Below, in pieces: positions 16,558 to 25,123 of a stretch of 31,376 nucleotides of DNA. The position numbers and the translations under genes were made by a program. The DNA is from a virus: positions 1 to 31,376 of IMG/VR virus record IMGVR_UViG_3300022542_000387; one strand, 5' to 3'. The notes beneath the pieces were generated by a model that did no database searches, was not told where the DNA came from, and saw nothing but the letters and a program-made list of their open reading frames with translations. Numbering within the stretch: position 1 is the stretch's first letter; every line of letters begins with the position of its first letter.

Positions 16558-17088
16558 ATGTCTGAACCAATCATAAACAAGCGCTGTTCCCGTTGCAAAC
16601 AAATCAAACCAATCTCTGAATTTTACAAACACATCAGATACGGACTTCAAAGTTGCTGCATAATTTGCAAAAGAGCTTATCAACGAACTGAAAAAGGCAA
16701 AGTTGCTCATCACAAAGCAAATAAGAAATATCGAAGAAGCGACAAAGGCAAAGCGATAGAAAAACGATACGCACAAGATGAGAAAAGAAAAGCGGCTCAT
16801 CTCAAAAGTGTTGAGAAATATCATAAAACAGAAAAAGGCAAAGTTGTTCAGCGGGCAGCACTAAAACGCTTCCATGCTTGCCATCCAAATCACATTAAAG
16901 CTAAGCAAACTGTGAATAATGCAATTCGTGCTGGAAAACTGCCTCGACCCGATACCTTGCTCTGTCACTATTGCCCTAAGCCAGCTCAACAATACCACCA
17001 CTGGCGTGGCTATGAACCAGAGTGTTGGCTTGATGTTGTGCCTGTTTGCAATTATTGTCATGTCAAAGAGCGAAAAAGGGTGGGATAA
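16558..17088 (+). CDS. HNH endonuclease on the opposite strand, 176 aa
   Basis: Free-standing HNH family nuclease, probably a homing endonuclease. An N-terminal zinc knuckle (C10, C13, C33/C34, C37) is followed by repeated YxxxEKGK-type units at ~41, ~58 and ~88 (YQRTEKGK, YRRSDKGK, YHKTEKGK), a basic DNA-binding-like region. The HNH core is at ~136-170: CHYC, QQYHHWRGY, then VPVCNYCHVKE. It is the only rightward gene. It has its own promoter at 16458-16485, and its TAA (17086-17088) directly touches the stop codon of the converging virion gene at 17089. That placement fits a mobile gene inserted between two late genes. Confidence 0.85.
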   Translation: MSEPIINKRCSRCKQIKPISEFYKHIRYGLQSCCIICKRAYQRTEKGKVAHHKANKKYRRSDKGKAIEKRYAQDEKRKAAHLKSVEKYHKTEKGKVVQRAALKRFHACHPNHIKAKQTVNNAIRAGKLPRPDTLLCHYCPKPAQQYHHWRGYEPECWLDVVPVCNYCHVKERKRVG

Positions 17089-17676
17089 CTACTCATTCTT
17101 GCGCATTTTCTGGAGTAAAATAGCCTCGTCCTTAGTGAGTCGCTGTTCGAGGATAAATCTGGGCGTGATAATCGGGATAGTACCCTTTTGGAGACCGGTA
17201 TCCGGGTCCCAAATGGGTTTACCTCTCGTAAAGGTAAGGCCCCTCAAATGCGAAACTACACTGTAGGGCAATTCGATTTCCATTCCAGGGAAAAGATGAT
17301 ACCGCGGGCATTTGCGATGGCCGTTTGAATTTTCGGGGCCGTACATTCCTTTGGGGCCGGTAAAATTGAATGTTATGTCCTCGTTTGCACTCTGCATATT
17401 GAAGAACACGACATTTATTGGCGGGTCATCTTCTGAAATTGATCCTGCTGCGGACTTTTCCGTTTCTTCGCGGGCCGACTTTTGCCTGTCCTGGTCGATT
17501 TTCAAAAGCTCATTCTTGATGGCGTCCTTTGTCAGCGCCAAGTCGATTACCAAGCCCATGTACTCATCGGCATACTTAATCAGTTCCGGCTTTGACATTC
17601 TTTTGAGCTTTTCCTCCAAGGGAATGGCCTGACTTACGTCGGACTTTACCGGTTCATGAGCAGTTGTAGTCTCCAT
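17089..17676 (-). CDS. Conserved-looking phage virion-region protein, 195 aa
   Basis: ATG at 17676 has AAGGAG nine bases upstream, directly after the T-run of a terminator. Residues 1-75 are acidic and helical, possibly coiled (KLKRMSKPELIKYADEYMGLVIDLAL); residues ~85-180 are beta with conserved-looking phrases INVVFFNMQSANEDITF, HLFPGMEIELP and GTIPIITPRF. I recall similar proteins next to capsid genes of metagenomic podoviruses but know no function. Its end abuts the stop of the opposite-strand HNH gene with no spacer. Confidence 0.72.
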   Translation of the reverse strand: METTTAHEPVKSDVSQAIPLEEKLKRMSKPELIKYADEYMGLVIDLALTKDAIKNELLKIDQDRQKSAREETEKSAAGSISEDDPPINVVFFNMQSANEDITFNFTGPKGMYGPENSNGHRKCPRYHLFPGMEIELPYSVVSHLRGLTFTRGKPIWDPDTGLQKGTIPIITPRFILEQRLTKDEAILLQKMRKNE

Positions 17677-17689
17677 AATTATTTCTCCT

Positions 17690-17720
17690 TAAAAAATAAG
17701 GGAGCCAATAATTGGCTCCC
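17690..17720 (-). terminator. Intrinsic terminator T3 after the capsid cluster
   Basis: A 21-base near-perfect palindrome (GGGAGCCAAT-A-ATTGGCTCCC, 17700-17720) is followed on the minus strand by TTATTTTTT. It ends the scaffold-capsid-decoration cluster; the next gene's Shine-Dalgarno follows at once. Confidence 0.85.
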
Positions 17721-17745
17721 TAATGTTCAACTACGCACAGTTACC

Positions 17746-18390
17746 TTAGACAACTCTGCCGGCAGCTATGTCGCCAGTATCGCCCTTGTCTGACATCTTA
17801 TCGTGTGACTCAGCTATAAGAACCCAGACATCACTATCAGTGCTAATCGTAGCCCCGATAGTAATACCCTTAGTGCCAGACCTTGACACCTTTTCGGTTC
17901 GACAAGTCCAGACAATACTGCCTGACGCCTCAGTAACCGTCTGGCCTGGAACTGTCGGCCAGGTCGGTTCAGTAGCATTACCTGTACCGGATGTGGTACA
18001 TTCGTAAATGTAGCCGTTATGCGTTGTCGGCCGGACAATAGTACCTATTGCCGTTGCTGTTCTGGCCGTTGCCGATGTGTTAGACCAGTCGGAAACCGCG
18101 GCCTCGACTTCACCGATACCCGGCTTTGGTGACTCGATCATAACGCCGTTAATGGCGCTATCGTAAGTAGCAAAACCATCTGCCGCAGCGGTACTCGGAG
18201 TCAAAACACCGGCACCGTCATCTTTGATGCCGTATTGCCCTGAAACAGCGTTGTCGGCCAAGACTCGATAGAAGTCGTATCTTAATTCTGTACCGCCTAA
18301 AGCGGCTATGGCGTGCACTTCGTCCGGGATGAAACCCAAACCGATAATCATGGCATTGCCATCAGCTATAAATGTGTGAGAAACTTTCAT
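17746..18390 (-). CDS. Capsid decoration-like protein, 214 aa
   Basis: Directly downstream of the major capsid gene, with AAGGAAAG before ATG 18390. Residues 1-75 and ~165-214 form a beta framework (MKVSHTFIADGNAMIIGLGF; GITIGATISTDSDVWVLIAESHD). Residues ~105-163 are an inserted module of the type G-T-I-V-x-P...Y-x-C-T-T-S-G-T-G-x-x-E-P-x-W-P...V-W, a small domain common on phage virion surface proteins and thought to bind carbohydrate or stabilise the shell. Gene order and size fit a head decoration or accessory capsid protein. Confidence 0.75.
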   Translation of the reverse strand: MKVSHTFIADGNAMIIGLGFIPDEVHAIAALGGTELRYDFYRVLADNAVSGQYGIKDDGAGVLTPSTAAADGFATYDSAINGVMIESPKPGIGEVEAAVSDWSNTSATARTATAIGTIVRPTTHNGYIYECTTSGTGNATEPTWPTVPGQTVTEASGSIVWTCRTEKVSRSGTKGITIGATISTDSDVWVLIAESHDKMSDKGDTGDIAAGRVV

Positions 18391-18408
18391 GGTTCTTTCC
18401 TTTCCGGC

Positions 18409-19341
18409 TTAGCCGTTGGTGCACTTCAGCACGTGAATAAAAGCATCGTTAAGGATTCTGGCTACCTGCCACATCTTCCAGCCAACCGTTGCTCTTTGGT
18501 TTATCGGATCTGTAGTTCCACCCGAACCAAAGCCTTTGATAATGGCCGTGGCGTTGCCACCATTTATATCAATCACGCCATAGGCTTCTTTGCCTATGAT
18601 GGGACAAGAATAAGTACCGCTTGACACATAGCCCTGCGTTGATGTACGCCAGCGAAGATTGCCCGTAATCCCCCATTCGGCGACGTGAACGCCTCGCTGC
18701 GCAGCGTAATTGGAAGAATGCTTAAAGCCCGCCACTTTTTCGAGGTCGTCTTCGAGGTCGGTATCCGCAAAACCGATATATGACGGTCGGACGGGACTTG
18801 TACCCTGGCCGGTCCCCGCTTCTATAAGGTTGGTAATATAATCGGCGTCTTCGTCACGAAGAGTAGAATGAACCGCCATAATGTCGGTCTTATTCAGCAA
18901 CGTTGTGGTAGGAGAACCGTTTGTGCAGGTTGTACATGATGCCGATGCGCATATCGCATCACGGGTCAACTGGTCAATGGTGTTCTGCAACTGGTCGTTT
19001 TGCAGGCTTACTTCCTTGGTGATGTTCGGGTCCTCAACGGTCAAGTCCAGAACATCGCTAATTATCGCAAAATCGCCGTACTGCGAGACCTGGGCAAGCA
19101 AATCCACCTTGCTCTGCTTGTGACCGTTCGGTGTTATCCCCTCAGTCAACGGGGTTGTAGCCGCAGAGTAGCGAGCATAACGTCTCATCTTGAGGGTATT
19201 ACCACTCTTTCTGGCTATTGAAAATTTCCGGGCTTCTTCGGCGTAAATGTATTTCGGTGTTGCAGGTAGTAATAATGTTCGTTCGTAAGCCACACCTATC
19301 GCCGGGTCCACCTCGACTGTCGTTGTCATACTATCAGCCAT
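18409..19341 (-). CDS. Major capsid protein, N4-gp56 family, 310 aa
   Basis: HK97-fold major capsid protein of the N4_gp56 family. Family-like features are the N-terminal AYERTLLLPATPKYIYAEEARKFSIARKSGNTLKMRRYARYSAATTPLTEG region (~18-68), the YGDFAIISDVLDLTVEDP segment (~88-106), and the Gly/Lys/Trp-containing C-terminal end RATVGWKMWQVARILNDAFIHVLKC. At 310 aa it is slightly short for the family. It lies 20 bases after the scaffold gene and ahead of the decoration-like gene. Shine-Dalgarno AAAGGC precedes ATG 19341. Confidence 0.92.
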   Translation of the reverse strand: MADSMTTTVEVDPAIGVAYERTLLLPATPKYIYAEEARKFSIARKSGNTLKMRRYARYSAATTPLTEGITPNGHKQSKVDLLAQVSQYGDFAIISDVLDLTVEDPNITKEVSLQNDQLQNTIDQLTRDAICASASCTTCTNGSPTTTLLNKTDIMAVHSTLRDEDADYITNLIEAGTGQGTSPVRPSYIGFADTDLEDDLEKVAGFKHSSNYAAQRGVHVAEWGITGNLRWRTSTQGYVSSGTYSCPIIGKEAYGVIDINGGNATAIIKGFGSGGTTDPINQRATVGWKMWQVARILNDAFIHVLKCTNG

Positions 19342-19361
19342 TGTTTTGCCTTTCTACCAGA

Positions 19362-20147
19362 CTAAAAGGCTTGGTCGATTATCTTCTGTTGACGAGTTCT
19401 GAACTCTTCGTCAGACATAGCATTTATCGCCGCTACCTTGTCGAGATTGCCGCCGCCGGGAACAGAACTGATTGAGGCAGGTGCGTTGGCTGCTTTTATT
19501 GCAGCCTCCGCCTCCATGGCCTTTTTCTGCTCCTCGGTCATACCCTCCTTCTTTAGCTCCTCCTGGTATTGCGGGTCCTTGACTGCCAGCTCATAAGCTA
19601 TCATCTTCGCGCTGGGATTGTCCCCAATCGAGCCAAGTGCTGCTCTCAAGCCTGGATTTTTATCTAATACTCTTTTTAATGGCGGTGCCTCTTGAAATCG
19701 TCCGGTGACATTCATTACACCTACCACTTTTTCATAATCAGAATGCTCGCTCATGAAGACGCCCTCAGCCTGGCGAGAGGCAACGACCTGAATCATGGCG
19801 TCCAGCACATGACCTTGCTGCTCGCCCGTCAGGTACTCCTCATCATCGTAACCGAGATTTTTTGCTATCTGCTGGTAAAGGGTTTGAGTCGGCTGTGCTG
19901 GCGTCTGCGGCGCGTTAGCGGCCACTACGCTCATCTGGTCTTTTAATAGCTGCACATTCGCCTCGGCTGCCTGACGCTTCTCACGCTCGGCAACGGCGGC
20001 TGCCTTCAATCCTTCAATTTCACCCTGATTCCCCTCGGCGGCAGGGGCAGTGGCCTGAGGAACGCCCTCAGTTCCACTCACAACGCCCGCTTGTGGCTGA
20101 CCGGCGGCATCAGCATTACTTTCGCCCGTTTCGTTTTCTTCTGGCAT
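19362..20147 (-). CDS. Capsid scaffolding protein, 261 aa
   Basis: Located between portal region and capsid gene, as is usual for a scaffold. It is acidic and Ala/Glu/Gln-rich: disordered N terminus (MPEENETGESNADAAGQPQAG), a coiled-coil stretch at ~43-75 (EIEGLKAAAVAEREKRQAAEANVQLLKDQM), helices in the middle, and a C-terminal helix (EEFRTRQQKIIDQAF) of the sort that contacts the capsid floor. AAAGGA lies upstream of ATG 20147. The gene begins about 95 bases after a tandem terminator, so it may head a separate transcript. Confidence 0.87.
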   Translation of the reverse strand: MPEENETGESNADAAGQPQAGVVSGTEGVPQATAPAAEGNQGEIEGLKAAAVAEREKRQAAEANVQLLKDQMSVVAANAPQTPAQPTQTLYQQIAKNLGYDDEEYLTGEQQGHVLDAMIQVVASRQAEGVFMSEHSDYEKVVGVMNVTGRFQEAPPLKRVLDKNPGLRAALGSIGDNPSAKMIAYELAVKDPQYQEELKKEGMTEEQKKAMEAEAAIKAANAPASISSVPGGGNLDKVAAINAMSDEEFRTRQQKIIDQAF

Positions 20148-20240
20148 TTTTAATGTCCTTTCTGCGATTCAAGGCCCGACATCGGCCTACCTGCGGCATC
20201 CAGATATGTCTGTGCCCGTGTCCGTATCGCTCTGGTTAAT

Positions 20241-20294
20241 AAAAAAGGCCGCCATAAAGGCGACCTCATAAAAAAAGCCCCGCTAAAACGGGGC
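20241..20294 (-). terminator. Tandem intrinsic terminators T4a and T4b ahead of the scaffold gene
   Basis: Leftward reading: GCCCCG/CGGGGC stem (20294-20277) then seven T, followed by GGTCGCC/GGCGGCC stem with one G-U pair (20265-20247) then six T. Two full intrinsic terminators within 54 bases. The region 20148-20348 holds these, the scaffold Shine-Dalgarno and no further ORF; I saw no clear promoter in it. Confidence 0.87.
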
Positions 20295-20348
20295 GATAAA
20301 AGTTATTTAGTTGTCAAAAGGTACATTTTCTTTTTTCAGGGTCTTGTA

Positions 20349-20936
20349 TCATTTTTCTTTCCCCTTCCACAGCAATATAGGAGGGGCTACTAATCTCTCT
20401 GCAATATACGCATCGACCATCGGCTTGATAAAATGCTCGAAAAACTTTTTTGCTACCTCATCACAATTTTCCATCCCCTCTATTTCCAGCTTGTCACCCT
20501 GAAAACTAAACGTAACCTCCCCGCTATTTCCGAGGCAAAACATCAAATCATAAGTACCTTGCATTTCATGTTCGTAGAAAAAAGTTGTTTCGTCAAGTGT
20601 TCGTGACGCTTCGTTATGGTCTAAAACAAACTGAACGTCATCATCGTAATCTCTGCTCGGCTGCCACATTATATACTCATTGTTGGCTTCCCAATCTTCG
20701 GATTGTGCTCCTAATATGATGATGCTATTGGGGTCCGAAAGCGCCGCCGACCAGTCTTCCAATTCAATAAGTCCTGCATTTGTTCTGTCATACCGACCAT
20801 CTGCTCTAATATCTCTCTGAAAGTTTCGTTGAGCCACCCATCTGCAAAAAGTCGGCGTAGTTAAAGACCATATTATAAAGATAACCGGCAAAAAAACTGC
20901 CGTTATAGCTAACGCCCATTTTCCGTAAGTTTTCAT
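20349..20936 (-). CDS. Membrane-anchored hypothetical protein, 195 aa
   Basis: I choose ATG 20936 over an in-frame start at 21053 that would overlap the upstream gene. Residues ~6-25 are a hydrophobic signal-anchor (KWALAITAVFLPVIFIIWSL). The rest is an acidic soluble domain, with an N-terminal basic patch, a WSAALSDPNSIIILGA region, a long acidic loop and a beta segment (GEVTFSFQGDKLEIEGMENCDEVAKKFFEHFI) with a helix after it. No family recognised. Last gene before the tandem terminator. Confidence 0.68.
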   Translation of the reverse strand: MKTYGKWALAITAVFLPVIFIIWSLTTPTFCRWVAQRNFQRDIRADGRYDRTNAGLIELEDWSAALSDPNSIIILGAQSEDWEANNEYIMWQPSRDYDDDVQFVLDHNEASRTLDETTFFYEHEMQGTYDLMFCLGNSGEVTFSFQGDKLEIEGMENCDEVAKKFFEHFIKPMVDAYIAERLVAPPILLWKGKEK

Positions 20937-20967
20937 TTCAATAATCTCATTTCCTTGCTTTCTTGTG

Positions 20968-21258
20968 CTAACCCGATATACGATTGACCTCGTTCTGCAT
21001 TTGGGATAATGACATACGCCTTCGCTCTGGTGCCCACAATAAGGAATACCCACATCTATCGGTATAAACAGAACCTCTCAATTCATCAGGCCAATAATCA
21101 ATATGACAACAAGATCCGTTCGGGAAGATTACGGTTGATAAATGCCAAGGACATTCCACATTATACCATACAAGAGACGAACCCTTTGGTATTTTAATAG
21201 GCAGCTTGACCTTTATTGCTTGGCTTCTAAATATTCTTTTTAATAGCCATCTTATCAC
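20968..21258 (-). CDS. Hypothetical protein, 96 aa
   Basis: GTG start at 21258, with AAAGGG about nine bases upstream and three bases after the previous stop. The N terminus is strongly basic (IRWLLKRIFRSQAIKVKLPIKIPKG), followed by four Cys and an aromatic-rich middle (WYNVECPWHLSTVIFPNGSCCHIDYW). No family recognised; the Cys pattern is not a standard zinc finger. Confidence 0.6.
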   Translation of the reverse strand: MIRWLLKRIFRSQAIKVKLPIKIPKGSSLVWYNVECPWHLSTVIFPNGSCCHIDYWPDELRGSVYTDRCGYSLLWAPERRRMSLSQMQNEVNRISG

Positions 21259-21261
21259 ATC

Positions 21262-21426
21262 TTAACCCTTTACTTTCTTGTGCTTAATGTGTCCCAAATG
21301 TGATTCGCCCTCTATAAAGCAAATACGACGGTATTGGCCATTGGCAAGGCCAAACTGCTTACTCGGCCCGGATACGGTTCTCACACGCCCCCTATTGCGA
21401 ACGCATTTGTCAAATGCTTCCGGCAT
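21262..21426 (-). CDS. Small conserved-looking phage protein, 54 aa
   Basis: ATG 21426 follows AGGTGA. The sequence opens MPEAFDKCVRNRGRVRT and later contains QYRRICFIEGESHLGHIKHKK, a pattern I recall from many short phage and metagenomic proteins (MPxAFxxCV...GGxVRT...ICF...KxYxGEVxxKK). No function is known to me. It is basic and may be a single beta-barrel or KOW-like domain. Confidence 0.68.
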   Translation of the reverse strand: MPEAFDKCVRNRGRVRTVSGPSKQFGLANGQYRRICFIEGESHLGHIKHKKVKG

Positions 21427-21462
21427 AATATCACCTACTTGGAATCAGCTTGTTTCATGGCC

Positions 21463-21876
21463 TCAATTCTTACTAAAGATTAGCGGCATTCTAAACCTTT
21501 TGGCCGACTTGAATACCAGCTCGGAGCCATCCTCTTCGTTCCCGGTCTCTATCATCGGCGCATCCGGCGGCAGCATATAAAGACACTTGACCTCACCAAT
21601 CCTATTATCGACCCGAAATAAGCCTGAACTGAACATCGGTACTACCGGCGGTCTTTCTAAAATCGCGTATCGTGTGGTAAATACTATTTTGCCCTCGAAG
21701 TTCTTGTCTACCGTCTTATTCGGGCTGTTGGCCGGCGGGCCAAAATAGCCCTTCTTGATAATCACAAGGATATAATATGGCCTTTGCCTATTTTGCTTGA
21801 AATTGATAATCTTCGTCAATTCCTTATGCAAAACGGCGGTGGCCCACAATCGAAAATCGCCGAATGTCGGTTTCAC
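21463..21876 (-). CDS. Hypothetical protein coupled to the portal gene, 137 aa
   Basis: Starts with an ATGA overlap on the portal stop. The protein is mixed alpha/beta and basic in the N half (KELTKIINFKQNRQRPYYILVIIKKGYFG), then mostly beta (KIVFTTRYAILERPPVVPMFSSGLFRVD) with a final helix. No domain is recognised. Genes in this place in podoviruses are often small head or connector factors, but nothing in the sequence shows that here. Confidence 0.68.
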   Translation of the reverse strand: MKPTFGDFRLWATAVLHKELTKIINFKQNRQRPYYILVIIKKGYFGPPANSPNKTVDKNFEGKIVFTTRYAILERPPVVPMFSSGLFRVDNRIGEVKCLYMLPPDAPMIETGNEEDGSELVFKSAKRFRMPLIFSKN

Positions 21877-23801
21877 GATTTAGCCTTCGCCTCCACATTC
21901 TGCTGCGGCACCTTTTCCAAGTCCACAGCCAATTTCAGCAATTCTAAAACTGGTTTATTCCGTAAATCCTCAATTTTAACCATTGTATTGATTCTGTCAA
22001 GGGCCGCACCAGTAGTATTCTCCGCCGCCTGAGTTCGCCTCTCTTCGGCCTGGGCCTTATCTTCGAGTAAACTGGCCTTCGACTGCTCGATTGCCAATTG
22101 TTGGATGGTGTCCTGTAACTGCTGCTGCCTCTGGGCGTCCTGTATTTGCTGCTGTTCCAACCGCTCTATTTCCTGCATCAATTCGCCTGAAATACTTGAT
22201 GGGAAGAATTTTAGCACAAACTTCCAGCCATAAGGTACTGGCTTCCCTACTCTTTGGCCTACTTCCATCAATTGTACTAATTCACTATACATCAGGTTCC
22301 GTTGCGTATTAGTCATTACGCCCTCTACCGGAACGGCATCATATTTACCAAAATCCCTGCTATAAAACTCTTGTGTCGGCTGCTGATTTGTTATCCGCTG
22401 GATTCTTGATGGTGCATATTGTTGCATCAGTTTCAAGAGCTTGTTCCCGATGACCTTTTGCGAATAGCTGAGGTTATCAAACAAATCCTGAAGACCAATG
22501 AGACCGGCCCCCATTCTTAATTGTGCAAGAACGCCTGCTATTTGCAGATTTCCCTGAGACGGCATACCAAGCATTTCCTCATTGATATTGACGGATTTTG
22601 TCATCTGCTCTTGGAATGAACGGTGAAGCTCGAACCTGCTCGCTGGTATCTCCGGCACCTGCCGGTCCCTTGTTCGATTTAGACTGATGGCATCTTTTTT
22701 GAACTGTCTCGGCTTCTGCCCGGAGGCAAACGCATCGTCCTCGTCAACCAGAGTACCTACCTCGAAATCAAGCCCTCCGCCTATCTGCTGCTCGAACATA
22801 CTGATTTCAGCCATAAACGACTTGTCACTGGCCCGCTGTGAGTCGACCAGGCCGTGAACGACACTTTGTAGTTTGGCCGCCATGTAGTCGTATTCGGGGT
22901 GCCAGAAGGCCATAATCGGCGTGAAAGAGAAATCACCTATCCCAAACTGGTCTATCTCATTATTGACTTCATGGCCTTGAAGATATGAGGTTACTTCAAT
23001 AGTTGGTATTCTGCGTGTTATCATTGTCAATTGAGTGTATAGAGCTAAGATTAAGTCTAAATCCTTTTTACTGCCGTTCCATTCTGTTTCTTTACTGCTG
23101 AATCGGTCGATGATTATTATCTGCTCCTTCGTTGTTCTGGTCTGCCATTCATCGTAAGCCAGCAATTTGTCACCATAGAGCGTAGGTGCGGAGAAATTCG
23201 GGAACTTCTTTTTGTCCTTGTCCTCAAATTTCAAACCCTCAATAAAGCTTTCCTTGCCAGGCAATATCATCTTCGCCGCCTCTTTAGTGATATATTTACG
23301 CAATATCCCGAAGTGGCAATCCGACAAATCCCGATAACTGAAATTCGGGTCCAAGAGGAATTGATTGTAAAAGAACCTGTCAAATTTCGTGTTCTGATTG
23401 CGGTCGTTGTAAAGGTTTATGAGGTTAATGCCCGTAATCAAGCAGCCTTCGAACCCGTCACTAATGATATTATAGCCATTCCCGTACTGCATCACCCACA
23501 TTCCCGCCGAGCTAAATATCTGAGCGGTCTGCTCATCGGCATTTTCCACAGGGTCGTACTTCAAAGACAATCGGTTCCTGCGCTGATAGCCGGTAATGAG
23601 CTTGACGTGCCGGCGAATTAAGGGGAAAGACATTGCCTCTCTCTCCTGCTTCTTGAAGTTAAGTCTGTCTTTTGCGGTCCAAGGGTCGCCGAGGTAAACT
23701 TTCAGGTCACGCCTGACGGTGGCCTGCCAGGTGCCAAAGCCAGCCCATGCCTGCTTATAAGCCTCCTCGAAATCAGCTTCTCTGTCTTTTTCACTTGCCA
23801 T
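21873..23801 (-). CDS. Portal protein, P22-type, 642 aa
   Basis: Portal protein that forms the dodecameric DNA channel and binds terminase. The start is ATG 23801, forming TAATG with the large-terminase stop, with AAAGGA 12 bases upstream; the in-frame start at 23831 would overlap the terminase further. Family features: an N-terminal DREADFEEAYKQAWAGFGTWQATVRRDLKVYLGD region, KLITGYQRRNR, a wing with EQIIIIDRFS, the crown region VHGLVDSQRASDKSFMAEISMFEQQIGGGL, and the stem-associated NINEEMLGMPSQGNLQIAGVL. The last ~120 residues are a Gln/Glu coiled-coil (~555-615), a usual P22-type barrel extension. Confidence 0.9.
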   Translation of the reverse strand: MASEKDREADFEEAYKQAWAGFGTWQATVRRDLKVYLGDPWTAKDRLNFKKQEREAMSFPLIRRHVKLITGYQRRNRLSLKYDPVENADEQTAQIFSSAGMWVMQYGNGYNIISDGFEGCLITGINLINLYNDRNQNTKFDRFFYNQFLLDPNFSYRDLSDCHFGILRKYITKEAAKMILPGKESFIEGLKFEDKDKKKFPNFSAPTLYGDKLLAYDEWQTRTTKEQIIIIDRFSSKETEWNGSKKDLDLILALYTQLTMITRRIPTIEVTSYLQGHEVNNEIDQFGIGDFSFTPIMAFWHPEYDYMAAKLQSVVHGLVDSQRASDKSFMAEISMFEQQIGGGLDFEVGTLVDEDDAFASGQKPRQFKKDAISLNRTRDRQVPEIPASRFELHRSFQEQMTKSVNINEEMLGMPSQGNLQIAGVLAQLRMGAGLIGLQDLFDNLSYSQKVIGNKLLKLMQQYAPSRIQRITNQQPTQEFYSRDFGKYDAVPVEGVMTNTQRNLMYSELVQLMEVGQRVGKPVPYGWKFVLKFFPSSISGELMQEIERLEQQQIQDAQRQQQLQDTIQQLAIEQSKASLLEDKAQAEERRTQAAENTTGAALDRINTMVKIEDLRNKPVLELLKLAVDLEKVPQQNVEAKAKS

Positions 23802-25123
23802 TAGCGGTGTTTGTCCTTTATTTGACGCCACTTGGCGAGAACATCAGCCGTGTTTAACATCCCATCCTTAATGGCCTTCGAAGCGTAACGCATAGCGTCC
23901 GCAAGATGGTTCGACCAGCTCGTGGCGGGGCTATCGATGAAAACAGGCTGAACTTCCGAGCTAACGCGGGCTATTTTAGTGGCAGAATAGTCATCAAGAG
24001 CATCCAGTAACAGCTCGCAATCATCTTTAATGAACCAACAACTAAACAGAAATTGGCGGGTCCGTTCAATCCCTTCGATTACACGATGCTCAGGCGTTAA
24101 AACCGTGAAATTTAGGCCATTTTCTGTGGCGTGCTCATATAAACTCTTTCCGGCAACGGCCTTATACGCATTGTTCTTCTCCGTGTCAATCGGGCAGAAA
24201 TGCTGGCCGTAACGATAGCCATATTCCTTTTTTAGCTTCTCCAATATCTCTATGTGCTTTTCAACGCCAAGCCCCAGCTCCTCATAGGCTCGGATAAAAA
24301 CCGGCTCCATACCACGCATTTGAAAGAAGAGCCACGGCCAATGATAGCCCGGGTCACATACCGTATGCACTGGCAAACTGGCATTATACGCCAATTCGTT
24401 CGTTATCCTGCCCTGGCTGAATAAAGTATTGAGCACATCGTTGTAATATGAACCTTCAACGCCTCCCTCGAATGAGCAGTAATACTCCTGCAGAATCAAT
24501 TTCTCGCTCATCCCCGACCGTCTCTCAAGGTCAATGGCCTCCTGTGTAATGGCGTGAGTATCGTCAACAGTCAGTCTTTCACAGAACCAATCCGGATTTG
24601 TTTGGGCCATCCGAAAGAGCCGATAACCGTGAGTTTTACCGCGGGGCGTGAAATTAAATACGGCCCAACCGTTATTTTCCGATAGAATAGGCCGTATGTA
24701 CTCATAGCCTTTCGGATGCTGGATGCTGTACTCGCTAAACACACACCCTACCGGATTAGGACCAACCACCTCCAGCCTGTCCGTACCTACGATCCGAAAT
24801 AATGAGCCATTTCGGAATACGATACGCATTTCCAAGTCATTCGGTTTGCCTGCAATCAGTTCCTTCGGGAAGTGGTCCAGGAACTTGAATCCATCTCTAT
24901 CGATGCCCTCCCATAGTGCTTTGCGGCCATAAGACATGGTTGGGTAGTAATAATAATATTGACCAACCCGCTTGACCATCTCCTTAATCATAAAATTGAG
25001 GTCGGTCTTGTCTTTGCCTGAACGTCTGTGCCAGACCTTGCACGCCCTCTTTTTCTGCTTCATCGCGTTCCAAAATGGAATCTGATAATCTCTCGGCTTA
25101 AACTGATGAGGAAGGGTCAGCAT
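23801..25123 (-). CDS. terL: Terminase large subunit, 440 aa
   Basis: ATPase-nuclease motor. The N terminus LPHQFKPRDYQIPFWNAM is typical. A Walker A-like segment HRRSGKDKTD is at ~32-41, a Walker B-like GCVFSEYSI near 126-134, and a coupling motif FNFTPRGK near 158-165. RNase H-type nuclease: first Asp in HTVCDPGYHWPW, middle acidic motif in CPIDTEKN, last in SNHLADAMRYA. ATG 25123 is preferred since the in-frame ATG 25156 adds an odd hydrophobic leader over the small-terminase coding region; neither has a strong Shine-Dalgarno. It overlaps TerS by 26 bases and the portal by one. Confidence 0.92.
   Translation of the reverse strand: MLTLPHQFKPRDYQIPFWNAMKQKKRACKVWHRRSGKDKTDLNFMIKEMVKRVGQYYYYYPTMSYGRKALWEGIDRDGFKFLDHFPKELIAGKPNDLEMRIVFRNGSLFRIVGTDRLEVVGPNPVGCVFSEYSIQHPKGYEYIRPILSENNGWAVFNFTPRGKTHGYRLFRMAQTNPDWFCERLTVDDTHAITQEAIDLERRSGMSEKLILQEYYCSFEGGVEGSYYNDVLNTLFSQGRITNELAYNASLPVHTVCDPGYHWPWLFFQMRGMEPVFIRAYEELGLGVEKHIEILEKLKKEYGYRYGQHFCPIDTEKNNAYKAVAGKSLYEHATENGLNFTVLTPEHRVIEGIERTRQFLFSCWFIKDDCELLLDALDDYSATKIARVSSEVQPVFIDSPATSWSNHLADAMRYASKAIKDGMLNTADVLAKWRQIKDKHR

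Noticed and set aside
16465-16824. Leftward 119-aa hydrophobic ORF
   Set aside because: Antisense to the HNH gene at 16558; its Phe/Ser/Leu content comes from the Lys/Glu codons of the HNH gene.
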